DNA from: Lachnospiraceae bacterium | Lineage (GTDB): Bacteria; Bacillota; Clostridia; Lachnospirales; Lachnospiraceae | Length of the DNA stretch: 54,646 bases | Reading direction: 5' to 3' | Assembly (NCBI GenBank): GCA_017399445.1 | Contig: JAFQCM010000011.1 | Span: 1-54,646 of the forward strand | In this document: piece after piece, positions 34,114 to 42,975 of the stretch | How positions within the stretch are numbered: position 1 is the stretch's first letter | Layout of the letters: every line of letters starts with the position of its first letter | The notes under the pieces: model-generated | The model's database searches: none | The model's input: only the letters and a program-made list of their open reading frames with translations | What the model was told of the DNA's origin: nothing | Program-made: the position numbers and the translations under genes

Positions 34114-35301
34114 TTACACAGGCTTTTTTTCATTAAGTTTCTCATATAAATCCTTTGCCACATCATAAATTGCGTACAGGAATCCAAGGGCTAGCACCAC
34201 ATATGGAATTGGAAAAGTTCCTGTTACAAAGCCCACATATCCTCCCAGAGAACATGCCACTGCTATAATAGGAATATAAAACTTCTTAATGTTGTATAAA
34301 CCATAAGCTACTGCCAGTAAATCTGCTACATAACCATATCTTTCATGCATATATGGCAAGAAAAATGTAATAATCATAAGAATTAACAATCCTGCATGCA
34401 CCATAAATTCTACATTTACTTTTACATCCTTCTTTACTAGATAGTACATGATACAGACTAAAAGCCCCAGGGTAAACCATACCCCGGCCCCTCCTATATA
34501 TTCCGTCATTATGTTCACTACAGTTAAGAAGTAGGCGTTTGGACGGTTCATAGACAGAACTTTTGTATATTCTCCATAGTGATTAAAGTAAATCAACAAC
34601 AAATCTTTGAAGTTTCTGCCCGCAATCCAAGCAGGAAGAATAGTTACCACATAAGTAAGTGGTATTAACAAAAACTGCCAGATTTTCATATTCTTTTTCT
34701 TTACCCAAAGCACAATGTACAGTGGTAATAAAAATAAACATTGCATCTTTAAAGAAAAAGAAATTCCATAAAAAATGAAAGATGTTACCGGCTTGTCCTT
34801 TGCCAAAAAGTACATACTTATGATTAAGAAGGCCGCATAAGAAGAATCTACCTGCGCCCACAATGCACTATCGGTGGCTACCGTAGGCAATAACAATACA
34901 ATTCCATACATAAGAATTCCTGTATTCTTATTTTTTCTTCCTTCATATACCAAAAGGCCACAAGCTACTGCTAAAATATAATCAAATACACAAAAGAATG
35001 CTTTTACAGAAGTAAGATAAGAACACGGCAAGTAGGAAAGCAGTGTAAAAGCATACATATAAAGAGGTGGATAATTCCCTACCTCCACTCCAAGAGAATT
35101 AATTCCTCCCAGTTCCTGAATCCTCTCCATCCAAGGACCAATAAAAATATTATAGTCTGCTCCTGCATATTCCTTCATGGAATATCGCATAACAAGTCCT
35201 GCAATTGATACACCAATTAGAAATAGTATATCCAGCACAGTTAGTTCTGCCTTACCGATTTTAACTTCTTTTTTTATAAATTCTCTAATTGCATTATCCA
35301 T
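34114..35301 (-). CDS. GT-C type mannosyltransferase-like membrane protein
   Basis: A 395-aa membrane protein with about ten helices. The first outer loop contains GADYNIFIGPW and then NYPPLYMY, as in GT-C transferases related to DUF2029/ALG-type enzymes; the acidic residue of the loop is the usual catalytic candidate. GAGGAA precedes the ATG. It lies between rmlD and the MBOAT gene. It probably adds a side sugar from a polyprenyl-phosphate donor outside the membrane. Sugar identity is unknown. Confidence 0.72.
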   Translation of the reverse strand: MDNAIREFIKKEVKIGKAELTVLDILFLIGVSIAGLVMRYSMKEYAGADYNIFIGPWMERIQELGGINSLGVEVGNYPPLYMYAFTLLSYLPCSYLTSVKAFFCVFDYILAVACGLLVYEGRKNKNTGILMYGIVLLLPTVATDSALWAQVDSSYAAFLIISMYFLAKDKPVTSFIFYGISFSLKMQCLFLLPLYIVLWVKKKNMKIWQFLLIPLTYVVTILPAWIAGRNFKDLLLIYFNHYGEYTKVLSMNRPNAYFLTVVNIMTEYIGGAGVWFTLGLLVCIMYYLVKKDVKVNVEFMVHAGLLILMIITFFLPYMHERYGYVADLLAVAYGLYNIKKFYIPIIAVACSLGGYVGFVTGTFPIPYVVLALGFLYAIYDVAKDLYEKLNEKKPV

Positions 35302-35316
35302 GTCTGGTATTCCTCA

Positions 35317-36159
35317 TTAGTTTAATTCTTTTAAATATTCCGCAATGGCATCTTCCCACTGTGCAAATTTGTAATCTGATGTAAGTTTTAACATATAGTT
35401 ATCCAATACAGAATAGGCCGGTCTTGGTGCTTTTGCATTAAATTCTGCAGAAGTGATATGTTCCACTTTTGTATTCAGTCCCTTCAGACGGAAAATTTCT
35501 TCTGTAAATTCTGCCCAACTACAAATTCCTTCACAAGTTCCATGGAACAATCCATAATTATCTGTTGGAATTAAATGTGCAATAGCACCTGCTAATTCCT
35601 TTGTGCTAGTAGGAGAACCTACCTGATCTTTTACTACTCTAACGGTATCATTAGTTTCTGATAAACGTAACATAGTTTTTACAAAGTTCTTTCCATCTCC
35701 ATAAAGCCATGCAGTTCTGACAATAAAATATTTATTTGCAAATGCTTTTACAAATTCTTCTCCCGCAAGCTTTGTTTTTCCGTATGCTCCCTGTGGATTA
35801 ACCGGGTCAAATTCTGTGTATGGTCTGGTTCCTTTGCCATCAAATACATAATCAGTGGATACATGCACTAATTTTGCATTTACCTCATTTGCTGCAAGAC
35901 TTAAGTTACGAGGTCCGATAGCATTGATTTTATATGCATTATCTAAATCTGTTTCGCAGGCATCTACTGCTGTGTGAGCAGCACAGTTTACAATAACGTC
36001 CGGCTTTTCTGCTTTTACTGCGTTGATAACATCATCTACTTTTGTAATGTCAAGGTCTGCTACATCTGTGTTTACAAATGTTACATTTGGATCGTCCTTG
36101 TACTGTAAATTGATTGCTCTTCCTAACTGTCCGTTACATCCTGTTACAAATATTTTCAT
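35317..36159 (-). CDS. rmlD: dTDP-4-dehydrorhamnose reductase
   Basis: A 280-aa reductase catalysing the last step to dTDP-L-rhamnose. FVTGCNGQLGRAI (4-16) is the Rossmann loop, STDYVFDG and the catalytic YGKTK follow, and the RTAWLYG signature is at about 150. AGGAGG precedes the ATG. The other genes rmlA, rmlB and rmlC are not in this window. Its presence points to rhamnose in the glycan, and more generally to a dTDP-sugar pool that could also feed the 2,3-dehydratase branch. The 148 bp upstream of the gene contain no other gene. Confidence 0.92.
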   Translation of the reverse strand: MKIFVTGCNGQLGRAINLQYKDDPNVTFVNTDVADLDITKVDDVINAVKAEKPDVIVNCAAHTAVDACETDLDNAYKINAIGPRNLSLAANEVNAKLVHVSTDYVFDGKGTRPYTEFDPVNPQGAYGKTKLAGEEFVKAFANKYFIVRTAWLYGDGKNFVKTMLRLSETNDTVRVVKDQVGSPTSTKELAGAIAHLIPTDNYGLFHGTCEGICSWAEFTEEIFRLKGLNTKVEHITSAEFNAKAPRPAYSVLDNYMLKLTSDYKFAQWEDAIAEYLKELN

Positions 36160-36307
36160 TTCTTTTTCCTCCTAGATATCTTCTTTATTTTCTTCTTTTT
36201 TTACTACCAAAACAAACTTTTTTCAAACATTTCCTTTGTATATATATAGGTTTCATTAAGCAACTACTGCTGAAATTTTCCATCCCTAAATAACATTTTT
36301 CTCTCTT

Positions 36308-36697
36308 CTACTTCTGTACTTTCTCCAAACTCTCTTTCAATTCCCGCAGTTCTTCTCTCTCTTCTTCCCGAAGTTTCTCCTCAATAGCCAATCGCTGGGT
36401 CAGCTGTTTTAATTTATCCTCCAGCTGTGAGTGCTCAATGGTCTGCATAAACAACTTAATCATAAGTGTGAAAATAACTAACAGAAATACACAGTTAATT
36501 GGTGACTGCATTCCCACTGCTCTGGTAAGCCGTATCATCAAATTCGGGAAGATACTAATAATTGATAACATTCCTGCAAAAATCAGCCAGAAAATTGCAT
36601 ATTCAATTTGAAGTTTTGCATGTCGTATTCTCCTTAATATGTAAAGGGTTGTTATTAAGGAAGCTATTATTAAGATAATTCGTAAAATAAATCCCAT
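36308..36697 (-). CDS. DUF2304 membrane protein
   Basis: A 129-aa protein with three hydrophobic segments (residues about 3-20, 30-50 and 65-85) and a charged coiled-coil tail rich in Glu, Arg and Lys (about 90-129). It matches the DUF2304 pattern, a small membrane protein usually encoded beside a DPM1-like GT2, as here (3 bp away). It may anchor or complete that glycosyltransferase. Its biochemical role is unknown. Confidence 0.8.
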   Translation of the reverse strand: MGFILRIILIIASLITTLYILRRIRHAKLQIEYAIFWLIFAGMLSIISIFPNLMIRLTRAVGMQSPINCVFLLVIFTLMIKLFMQTIEHSQLEDKLKQLTQRLAIEEKLREEEREELRELKESLEKVQK

Positions 36698-36700
36698 AGA

Positions 36701-37393
36701 TTACCTGCTCTTTCTCTTTCTAAAGTTCTGTATAAACAAAATAGATATCAACATTCTTGCCATATAAGTTATAGAACGTCCAAGAGTAAGATAACTTTCC
36801 CCTTCTATTCGTTCTTCCATATCTGCCTGAACTTCTGTTATGGTCGCTCCCTGTTTCAGTAAAAAGGAAATGGTATCCGGCTCTGGTCCATAATTTAAAC
36901 TAAGGGCAAATTCCTTAATCATATTTTTACTAAACATACGCATTCCAGAAGTTGGATCTTTTACCTTACATCTGGTGGTTATACGCATAGCAGTAGAAAT
37001 TAATGCACTTCCTAACATACGCATACTTTTGGGTTTCTTCTTTTCCACAAACCGAGAACCGATTACAATATCATAACCTTCTTCTATTTTTTTTATCATT
37101 GCACCAATAAATTCCGGTCTGTGCTGTCCGTCTGCATCAAACTGAATAGCACAATCATACTTTTTAATATATGCATACTTTAATCCGGTCTGAAATGCTC
37201 CTGCCAGTCCTAAATTCACCGGAAGATCAATTAAATTATAACCGTTTTTCCGGCATATTTTAGCTGTGTTATCGGAAGAGCCATCATTAATTACCACATA
37301 CTCATACTGAGGATATTGATTTTGCAACTCCTCCACTACCCGGACAATATTTTTTTCTTCATTATACGCCGGAATGATAATCAAACACTTCAT
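36701..37393 (-). CDS. DPM1-like glycosyltransferase family 2
   Basis: A 230-aa GT2 protein without membrane helices of its own. Motifs are IIPAYNEEKNI (4-14), VINDGSSDNT near 34, and QFDADGQH near 85. It resembles soluble dolichyl/undecaprenyl-phosphate mannose synthases. The DUF2304 partner directly downstream probably provides the membrane part. The start is ATG at 37391-37393 with GGAGG 5 nt before; four codons upstream in frame are ignored. It follows the GT39 gene by 23 bp, so it may make that enzyme's lipid-phosphate sugar donor. Confidence 0.88.
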   Translation of the reverse strand: MKCLIIIPAYNEEKNIVRVVEELQNQYPQYEYVVINDGSSDNTAKICRKNGYNLIDLPVNLGLAGAFQTGLKYAYIKKYDCAIQFDADGQHRPEFIGAMIKKIEEGYDIVIGSRFVEKKKPKSMRMLGSALISTAMRITTRCKVKDPTSGMRMFSKNMIKEFALSLNYGPEPDTISFLLKQGATITEVQADMEERIEGESYLTLGRSITYMARMLISILFIQNFRKRKSR

Positions 37394-37416
37394 AGTATCC
37401 TCCAAATTTATCCTTC

Positions 37417-38883
37417 TTATTTTCTAATTAAAAGCCACTGTTCATTGTTATATACCACCTGACATTCCACCAGATTGTCCTGATTTTGAGCATATAAGTC
37501 AGCAGATACATACAACAATGTATTTTCGTCTTTTTCTTCTAAAAATCCAGTAATTCCTCCGTTTTTGCAACGGTAATCTCCTTCTAGTTCTCCTAAAAGC
37601 TGGTTACACTGAGTCCAATATTGTGGATATTCTGGTACATTCAACTCAATATAAGCTGTAAAACCAGCATATTCTGAATCTCTGTCCACACTTTCTGCCA
37701 GGAAGTTCTGGAATTCATCCCCTGCCAAATCACGAATATAAGTGTAATTATCTTTAACTCCCAGCAGCAAGGCAATCATACATAATCCCAGACAAACTGT
37801 TCTTACAGAATAGAAGACATTTTTATCTTTCACCAGTCTGTCCATAAAGACAGCAGAACAGATAAATAATGGAATAATTACCGGATATACATACCAGTTT
37901 AACTTAGTTGCCGCAAGGGAAAAGCCCAAAAACGGAACTAAAAACCACAAGATATATCCTGCAATTTCACCACTGTTTTTCTTAGTAAATATCTTGTGAT
38001 AACATAATGCACCACTAAAGCAAATAATAAGTGCCGGCAAATAAATTTTATTATCACAAAAAATGAATTCAAAATAATAAGAAAATGGAAAACTGTGATT
38101 TTCAATGCCCTGGCCAGTTCTTTTTAACAGGTCATATTCTAACATTCCCTGTAAGAAAGTAATTCCATCCTGAGAATATCGAAGTCCTGCCCAAAGTCCT
38201 AAAGGAAGCAAGAAACTTAGCAAAAAGAAAATCCACTGTTTCACTGATATCTTTTTAATTTCACCGGAAATCAAAAGATACAAACCTCCAATTGCCACAA
38301 TTATCATAGCATGCCAACTTTTAGTTAAAAAGGCACAGGCAAACATAAAACCGCTGACATACAGCATCCACTTATGCTTTGGTATAAGAAACATGGCAAG
38401 CATAGATATGGTGAAAAACATAACATACATAGAATCTGCATCTGCAGAACGTATCATATGATATTCAAAACAGCGGAAATTTGCTGCTAAAAATGTCATT
38501 ACAAACAAAGAAGCAATCTTTCCATACTTTTTTACAAAAAGTCCTACCAAAACACTCATAAGGCAATAGCAGAAAGCAGAATAAAAACGCATTCCAAATA
38601 CACTATAGCCAAATAATTTATATCCTGCCATTACTCCATAAAAACTAAATGGTGGCTTGTAATTCCAATAATCAGTTTCATATCCATAAGTGTTCACAAT
38701 ATAATTGCCATTTTGCATCATTTCATAAGCATTGACACCATGTCTTGCCTCATCCCAGCTATTTACATAAGCAGCATCCAAACGCCAGAAACTAAAAAAC
38801 ACAATGAGAAACATAAGTGCTACAAAAAGCACCCAGTAATGTTTTTCCACAATCTGAATTATTGTATCGTAAATTTTCTTCAT
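37417..38883 (-). CDS. GT39-like (ArnT/PMT type) membrane glycosyltransferase
   Basis: A 488-aa GT-C protein with about 11 helices and a short outer C-terminal domain. The first loop after helix 1 holds WDEARHG, matching the catalytic Asp-Glu of ArnT/PMT family enzymes, followed by YKPPFSFY. It transfers a sugar from undecaprenyl phosphate outside the membrane. The ATG at 38881-38883 has AAGGGA 8 nt before; a TTG two codons upstream is rejected. Next to it lie the GT2/DUF2304 pair that may supply its donor. Confidence 0.83.
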   Translation of the reverse strand: MKKIYDTIIQIVEKHYWVLFVALMFLIVFFSFWRLDAAYVNSWDEARHGVNAYEMMQNGNYIVNTYGYETDYWNYKPPFSFYGVMAGYKLFGYSVFGMRFYSAFCYCLMSVLVGLFVKKYGKIASLFVMTFLAANFRCFEYHMIRSADADSMYVMFFTISMLAMFLIPKHKWMLYVSGFMFACAFLTKSWHAMIIVAIGGLYLLISGEIKKISVKQWIFFLLSFLLPLGLWAGLRYSQDGITFLQGMLEYDLLKRTGQGIENHSFPFSYYFEFIFCDNKIYLPALIICFSGALCYHKIFTKKNSGEIAGYILWFLVPFLGFSLAATKLNWYVYPVIIPLFICSAVFMDRLVKDKNVFYSVRTVCLGLCMIALLLGVKDNYTYIRDLAGDEFQNFLAESVDRDSEYAGFTAYIELNVPEYPQYWTQCNQLLGELEGDYRCKNGGITGFLEEKDENTLLYVSADLYAQNQDNLVECQVVYNNEQWLLIRK

Positions 38884-38905
38884 AAACAATTCCCTTCATA
38901 GAATT

Positions 38906-39652
38906 TTAAGACTTTCTTATAAATTGCAACAGTACCCGAAGAGTACGAACAATATCAATCCACCATGCAAATTTAATATGATTTTCCTTTAAGGCACGAT
39001 GTCCTTCCTTTAATCCCTCCAAATAGGAGCCAAGACTGTTGGTACTAGTGCCTCCATGGGACATCATAATCAAAACTCTTGGAATATAAGATAATTTTAC
39101 TTTCTCATCTTTTAAAATCCGAATCATATATTCATAATCTGCTGAAATTTTGTAGTCTGTTTTATATAATCCATAAGTATCATACACAGATTTTTTCAGA
39201 TAAAGAGTAGGATGTCCTGGCATCCAGCCTTTGTGAATCTTTCCCTGTCCCTGCTTCCAATATCTTACTACTTTTTCGCCGTCCATGTAATACAAATCTC
39301 CATGAACTCCATCCGTTCCTTCTTTTTTTATGATATTTACCATATCAGAAATCACATGTTTATCTGCAAACCGGTCAAAGCAACATCCTACCAAATCTCC
39401 CGTTGCCATTGCAATTCCCTTATTTAAGGCATCATAAATACCTTTATCTTTTTCAGAAATATATCTCATTCGTCCCTGAAACAAAGGCTTATATTCCTCT
39501 AAAATTTCTATGGTATTGTCTGTAGACTTACCATCTACCACAATATATTCTATATTTTGATAATCCTGCTTTAGGATTTCCTGCATAATTCTCTTTAAAT
39601 TTTCCCCATCATTATAAGTAGTGGTAATGATGGACACTTTTAAATCTGACAT
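38906..39652 (-). CDS. Glycosyltransferase family 2 (WcaA-like)
   Basis: A 248-aa cytoplasmic GT2 enzyme. The start SIITTTYNDGENLKRI, the VVDGKSTDNTI block near 40, and DKGIYDALNKGIAMATGD near 70 are typical of this subgroup; the usual DxD appears as FDRF near 92. It is one bp downstream of the GT4 gene, so the two act in the same pathway, probably adding successive sugars of the repeat unit on undecaprenyl phosphate. Specificity cannot be read. Confidence 0.85.
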   Translation of the reverse strand: MSDLKVSIITTTYNDGENLKRIMQEILKQDYQNIEYIVVDGKSTDNTIEILEEYKPLFQGRMRYISEKDKGIYDALNKGIAMATGDLVGCCFDRFADKHVISDMVNIIKKEGTDGVHGDLYYMDGEKVVRYWKQGQGKIHKGWMPGHPTLYLKKSVYDTYGLYKTDYKISADYEYMIRILKDEKVKLSYIPRVLIMMSHGGTSTNSLGSYLEGLKEGHRALKENHIKFAWWIDIVRTLRVLLQFIRKS

Positions 39653-39653
39653 G

Positions 39654-40889
39654 TTACTCTCCTGTTTTTCGTATTTTGTTATATAAATCGATATACTGGG
39701 AAAATCTTATCTTTTTATCATATTCTCTGCCTTTTTGTGCACATTTTTTTCTGTCAAAAGGAGTCTTTTTCGTCTGCAATAAGGCTTTGTAAATACCTTT
39801 AGCACTTTTTTCTTCTGTGACCAGTCCACAGGTTTCATCTACTGCCTCAGTACTTCCACCAGTAGCAAAAGTAATCACCGGAGTGCCACATGCAAGGGCT
39901 TCTATATTGGTGGTTGGAAAATTGTCTTCCAATGTAGCATTTACATAAACATCTGCTGCTCTATAAATTTCTGCCAGCTCTTTTGCACCATTGGTTCGTT
40001 CTATCCCTATGATTTCTTTTGGCAAGCGCTTCTTATCTTTTTCAGAAATTCCCACCAGTACAATTACTGCATTTTCTTTATTTAATTCTCCCCTTGTGTC
40101 AGCAAATATCTTGGAAAGCTCTATAAAATACTCCATTCCCTTCCGCTTTTCCCACATGTTTGCCACACCAAGAATCATAAATTTATTCTGAATTCCATAT
40201 TGCTTTCGAAATGCTGTTCCATCTGCCTGGTCATTAAAATTTTTCAATTCAATACCATTGGGTATCACCTGCACCGGATACTCTTTTAACATAGACTGTT
40301 TTACCAAATCTTTCAACCAGTAGGATGGAGTCACTATTGTTAAATTTTTTACACCTGTAAAGGCAAGTTGTTTTCTTTCATAAGCTTTTTTTGAATAATC
40401 TGCTATACTATATGGATATACACTTTTGTGCTGTGGGCATGCCCTGCAGCCCTGTTTCCACTTTTTACAGGAAACATAATCAAAGTAGGCACAATGTCCT
40501 GTGAAACCCCAACAGTCGTGAAGGGTCCAGACTACTGGAATTTCTGCCTGTTTCAGATATGCAAACAGCTTTTCTACCTGCAAGTAAAAACCATGTATAT
40601 TGTGGAGATGAATAACATCCGGCTTTTCTTCCTGAATTTTTTGAATCAGTCTGTCAGTGATTCTGCCAGAACAAAATCCGCCTTTTCCAAACAATACCCC
40701 CGTCAATGCATGGAAATAAAAATCCAAGGTACTTCCTATTCTTACTGCATTTACTTCTTTTGGAGCATCATTTCTTCCATATAGAACGATTCCTTCTTCT
40801 CCCTGTTCTTTTAATGTATGATAGATATCTGCTGTGATTTTCCCAACACTTCCGCTGCCACAGACAGTATTAATCTGCAAAATTTTCAT
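39654..40889 (-). CDS. Glycosyltransferase family 4 (GT-B)
   Basis: A 411-aa retaining GT-B enzyme. It has an N-terminal MKILQINTVCGSGSVGK loop, HNIHG and TLHDCW in the acceptor half, and the C-terminal donor motif around NIEALACGTPVITFATGG that carries the EX7E glutamates. A cysteine-rich patch (CSC/CRACPQHK type, near 160-170) is common in this subgroup. The start is ATG at 40887-40889 with GGAGG 4 nt before; the longer frame overlaps the divergent promoter. It is the first gene of the minus-strand run that reads from here to the deoxysugar genes. Confidence 0.88.
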   Translation of the reverse strand: MKILQINTVCGSGSVGKITADIYHTLKEQGEEGIVLYGRNDAPKEVNAVRIGSTLDFYFHALTGVLFGKGGFCSGRITDRLIQKIQEEKPDVIHLHNIHGFYLQVEKLFAYLKQAEIPVVWTLHDCWGFTGHCAYFDYVSCKKWKQGCRACPQHKSVYPYSIADYSKKAYERKQLAFTGVKNLTIVTPSYWLKDLVKQSMLKEYPVQVIPNGIELKNFNDQADGTAFRKQYGIQNKFMILGVANMWEKRKGMEYFIELSKIFADTRGELNKENAVIVLVGISEKDKKRLPKEIIGIERTNGAKELAEIYRAADVYVNATLEDNFPTTNIEALACGTPVITFATGGSTEAVDETCGLVTEEKSAKGIYKALLQTKKTPFDRKKCAQKGREYDKKIRFSQYIDLYNKIRKTGE

Positions 40890-40908
40890 ATAACCTCCAA
40901 GGCTTCTC

Positions 40909-40936
40909 TTTACATAAACCCAAAATATGCTATAAT
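40909..40936 (+). promoter_or_regulatory. Sigma-A promoter for the plus-strand transferase
   Basis: TTTACA (40909-40914) and a perfect TATAAT (40931-40936) are 16 bp apart. A transcript would start near 40943, about 45 nt before the ATG at 40988. Confidence 0.7.
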
Positions 40937-40987
40937 GCAAGAGGAACTTTATTTCCAAAATCCTAATGATAGAAAGTTGGACACACT

Positions 40988-41776
40988 ATGATAATAATAC
41001 AACCTTCCGGCGGTTTATGCAATAGAATGAGAGTAATTAGTTCTGCATACATCCTTGCACAGAAGAAAAACTGTAAACTTCTTGTACTTTGGAAAATGTG
41101 TGATGAGCTGAATTGTCCTTTTGAAGAATTGTTCCTTCCGCCAAAGGAATTTACCATTATTAATTTCAAAAGTAATTTTAACATCAAAAAGTTATTTTTT
41201 CAATTTCGTGCAAAACAGCGTTTTAATAACACTGATATTGAAAATAATAAAACAGACGGAGTATTACATAAGGAATTCTTTGATAAATTAGCTTCTTCTT
41301 TGTATATTACTACCTGGGAACATTTTTATCCGGCAAAGGATTATCACCTTTTTGTACCTACGAAAGAATTGCAACAACGAATCAAAAACATTACCGATAC
41401 TTTTGGTTCTCACTGTGTAGGTGTTCATATCCGAAGAACAGACCACACCTGGGCAATTGCCAATAGCAAAAGTGATGAATTTAGTATTGCCATTGGTGAG
41501 GAATTAAAAGAATATCCTGAAGCAAAATTTTATATTGCAACAGATGATATTCGGGAAGAAGAACGTTTACGAGAGGAATTCGGAAATGCAATTCTTTCTA
41601 ATACAACAAAGACTTTAGCACGAGATAGTGTAGAAGGTATGCATGATGCATTAATTGACTTGTTCTGCTTATCTCATACTACTAAGATTTTTGGAAGTTA
41701 TTATAGTTCATTTACAGATATTGCTGCAGATATGAAGGGAATTGAAAAAATTGTAATCGGAAAACCAGACAGCTGA
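40988..41776 (+). CDS. Fucosyltransferase-like GT-B protein
   Basis: A 262-aa protein. GGLCNRM (8-14) near the N-terminus and VHIRRTD (146-152) match conserved blocks of the fucosyltransferase superfamily (GT11/GT23/NodZ-like), in which the HxR(R)xD region binds GDP-fucose. It is shorter than most family members. It stands alone on the plus strand with its own promoter and no strong ribosome binding site (GTTGGA at best). Whether fucose or another sugar is used is uncertain, because no GDP-fucose synthesis genes are in the window. Confidence 0.65.
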   Translation: MIIIQPSGGLCNRMRVISSAYILAQKKNCKLLVLWKMCDELNCPFEELFLPPKEFTIINFKSNFNIKKLFFQFRAKQRFNNTDIENNKTDGVLHKEFFDKLASSLYITTWEHFYPAKDYHLFVPTKELQQRIKNITDTFGSHCVGVHIRRTDHTWAIANSKSDEFSIAIGEELKEYPEAKFYIATDDIREEERLREEFGNAILSNTTKTLARDSVEGMHDALIDLFCLSHTTKIFGSYYSSFTDIAADMKGIEKIVIGKPDS

Positions 41777-41782
41777 TTTCAG

Positions 41783-41813
41783 TATGCCCCCTGCTCTTTA
41801 AGCAAGGGGCATA
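41783..41813 (+). terminator. Hairpin between convergent genes
   Basis: TATGCCCC (41783-41790) pairs with GGGGCATA (41806-41813); inside, after one mismatch, TGC pairs with GCA. The plus-strand tail is TCATTTATTGTT, so termination of the plus-strand gene is likely. It could also stop minus-strand transcripts. Confidence 0.6.
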
Positions 41814-41874
41814 TCATTTATTGTTCACGAAATTCTTCCATTAAGTCATCTAAAGTTATATAATGTACCCTTTT

Positions 41875-41905
41875 CCAGTAAAGCATTTCAAAAATACTAT
41901 ACTAG
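41875..41905 (-). repeat. 31-bp palindromic element, copy A
   Basis: On the minus strand it starts CTAGTATAGTATTTTT and ends GCTTTACTGG. It matches copy B at 50543-50573 at 27 of 31 positions. Its ends are imperfect inverted repeats (AGTATAG against CTTTACT). The TAG within its first bases is the stop codon of the GT2 gene, exactly as in copy B. Confidence 0.65.
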
Positions 41906-42924
41906 CGAAATACCGCCTTCACCGCCAGATAACAAGTCCAATACATCTTATGCTTCATAAGAAACACAAAAATTCGCCCGCTTAACATCAGTTTCGGCAT
42001 CCGATATTCCACCAATGCTTCTTTCACAAATTCATTTTCACAAATTTCTTTTACTCTTTCAATTACCTGTTTTGGCTTATCTGCTTTATTTTTATGAATT
42101 TCTTCCTTAATACACATTAATACTAAAAATAAAAAGTCATTAGTAATCTGTTCACTATAATCATACAAGGATTTTTCCTCATTAATTTTCATCAGCTGGT
42201 TTCTTAAGATAATCAGCTTATTCAAATATTCCCTGTCATGTTTTCCAGTCAAGGAACTTTCATTAATCCAGTAATGATATGGATAATAATCGTGAATAGC
42301 GTAAATAGATTTTGCATCTATAAAAGCTGCAAATGTAATTACCAAATCCTCACCAATACTTACCTTATCATTACAATACTTAATGTTATTTACAATCAGC
42401 TCCCTACGATACAGTTTCATGGCACGTGAAGCCGGAATTGCCCTACTGTCAAAGCTTCCATCACAGAAAAAGACTGGTACAATTTCTTTTTTTATATCTT
42501 TTTCATTATAAAAACTTTTTGTCAGACGGTCGGTGAGATAGGTGTTTTTCCGATTTTCATTTTCAAATTCTTTTACCAGACCACACAATACCATATCTGC
42601 GTTGTATTCTTTTGCCTTTGCATACATACGCTTGTACATATCCATGTCAATCCAATCGTCACTATCTACAAATCCTAAATAATCTCCTTGTGAAGCCTTT
42701 ACCCCGGCAATCCAGGCAGAAGTAAGACCACCGTTTTCCTTATGTACTACCTTTACTCTTCCATACTTCTTTTCATATTCATCACAAATTTCCCCAGATG
42801 TATCTGTAGAGCCATCATCTACCAGAATGATTTCCAAATTCCTTTCTGTTTGAGCTAAAATACTTTCTACACATCGTTTTAAATATTTTTCTACATTATA
42901 CACTGGTACAATTACACTTAACAT
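41902..42924 (-). CDS. Glycosyltransferase family 2
   Basis: A 340-aa GT2 enzyme with VIVPVYNVEKYLKRC (4-18), LVDDGSTD near 35 and VDSDDW near 88. The C-terminal third is helical and basic, as in many capsule transferases of the CpsI/EpsJ kind. CAGGAG precedes the ATG. It is the last of three consecutive GT2 genes (41.9-44.9 kb) that share a layout but are clearly diverged. Its stop codon is part of the 31-bp palindromic element. Sugar unknown. Confidence 0.88.
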   Translation of the reverse strand: MLSVIVPVYNVEKYLKRCVESILAQTERNLEIILVDDGSTDTSGEICDEYEKKYGRVKVVHKENGGLTSAWIAGVKASQGDYLGFVDSDDWIDMDMYKRMYAKAKEYNADMVLCGLVKEFENENRKNTYLTDRLTKSFYNEKDIKKEIVPVFFCDGSFDSRAIPASRAMKLYRRELIVNNIKYCNDKVSIGEDLVITFAAFIDAKSIYAIHDYYPYHYWINESSLTGKHDREYLNKLIILRNQLMKINEEKSLYDYSEQITNDFLFLVLMCIKEEIHKNKADKPKQVIERVKEICENEFVKEALVEYRMPKLMLSGRIFVFLMKHKMYWTCYLAVKAVFR

Positions 42925-42975
42925 ATATTACTCCTGTTACCTTTTATTGCTTTTTGTTATTTTTCTTACTTTCTT

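Noticed and set aside
36160..36307. A possible promoter upstream of rmlD
   Set aside because: TTGCTT and TATATA-like sequences occur, but spacing and match are poor in an AT-rich gap.
41818..41886. A 22-codon minus-strand ORF after the GT2 gene
   Set aside because: Its start lies inside the repeated palindromic element, and it has no RBS and no recognisable similarity. The equivalent sequence at copy B does not encode the same peptide.
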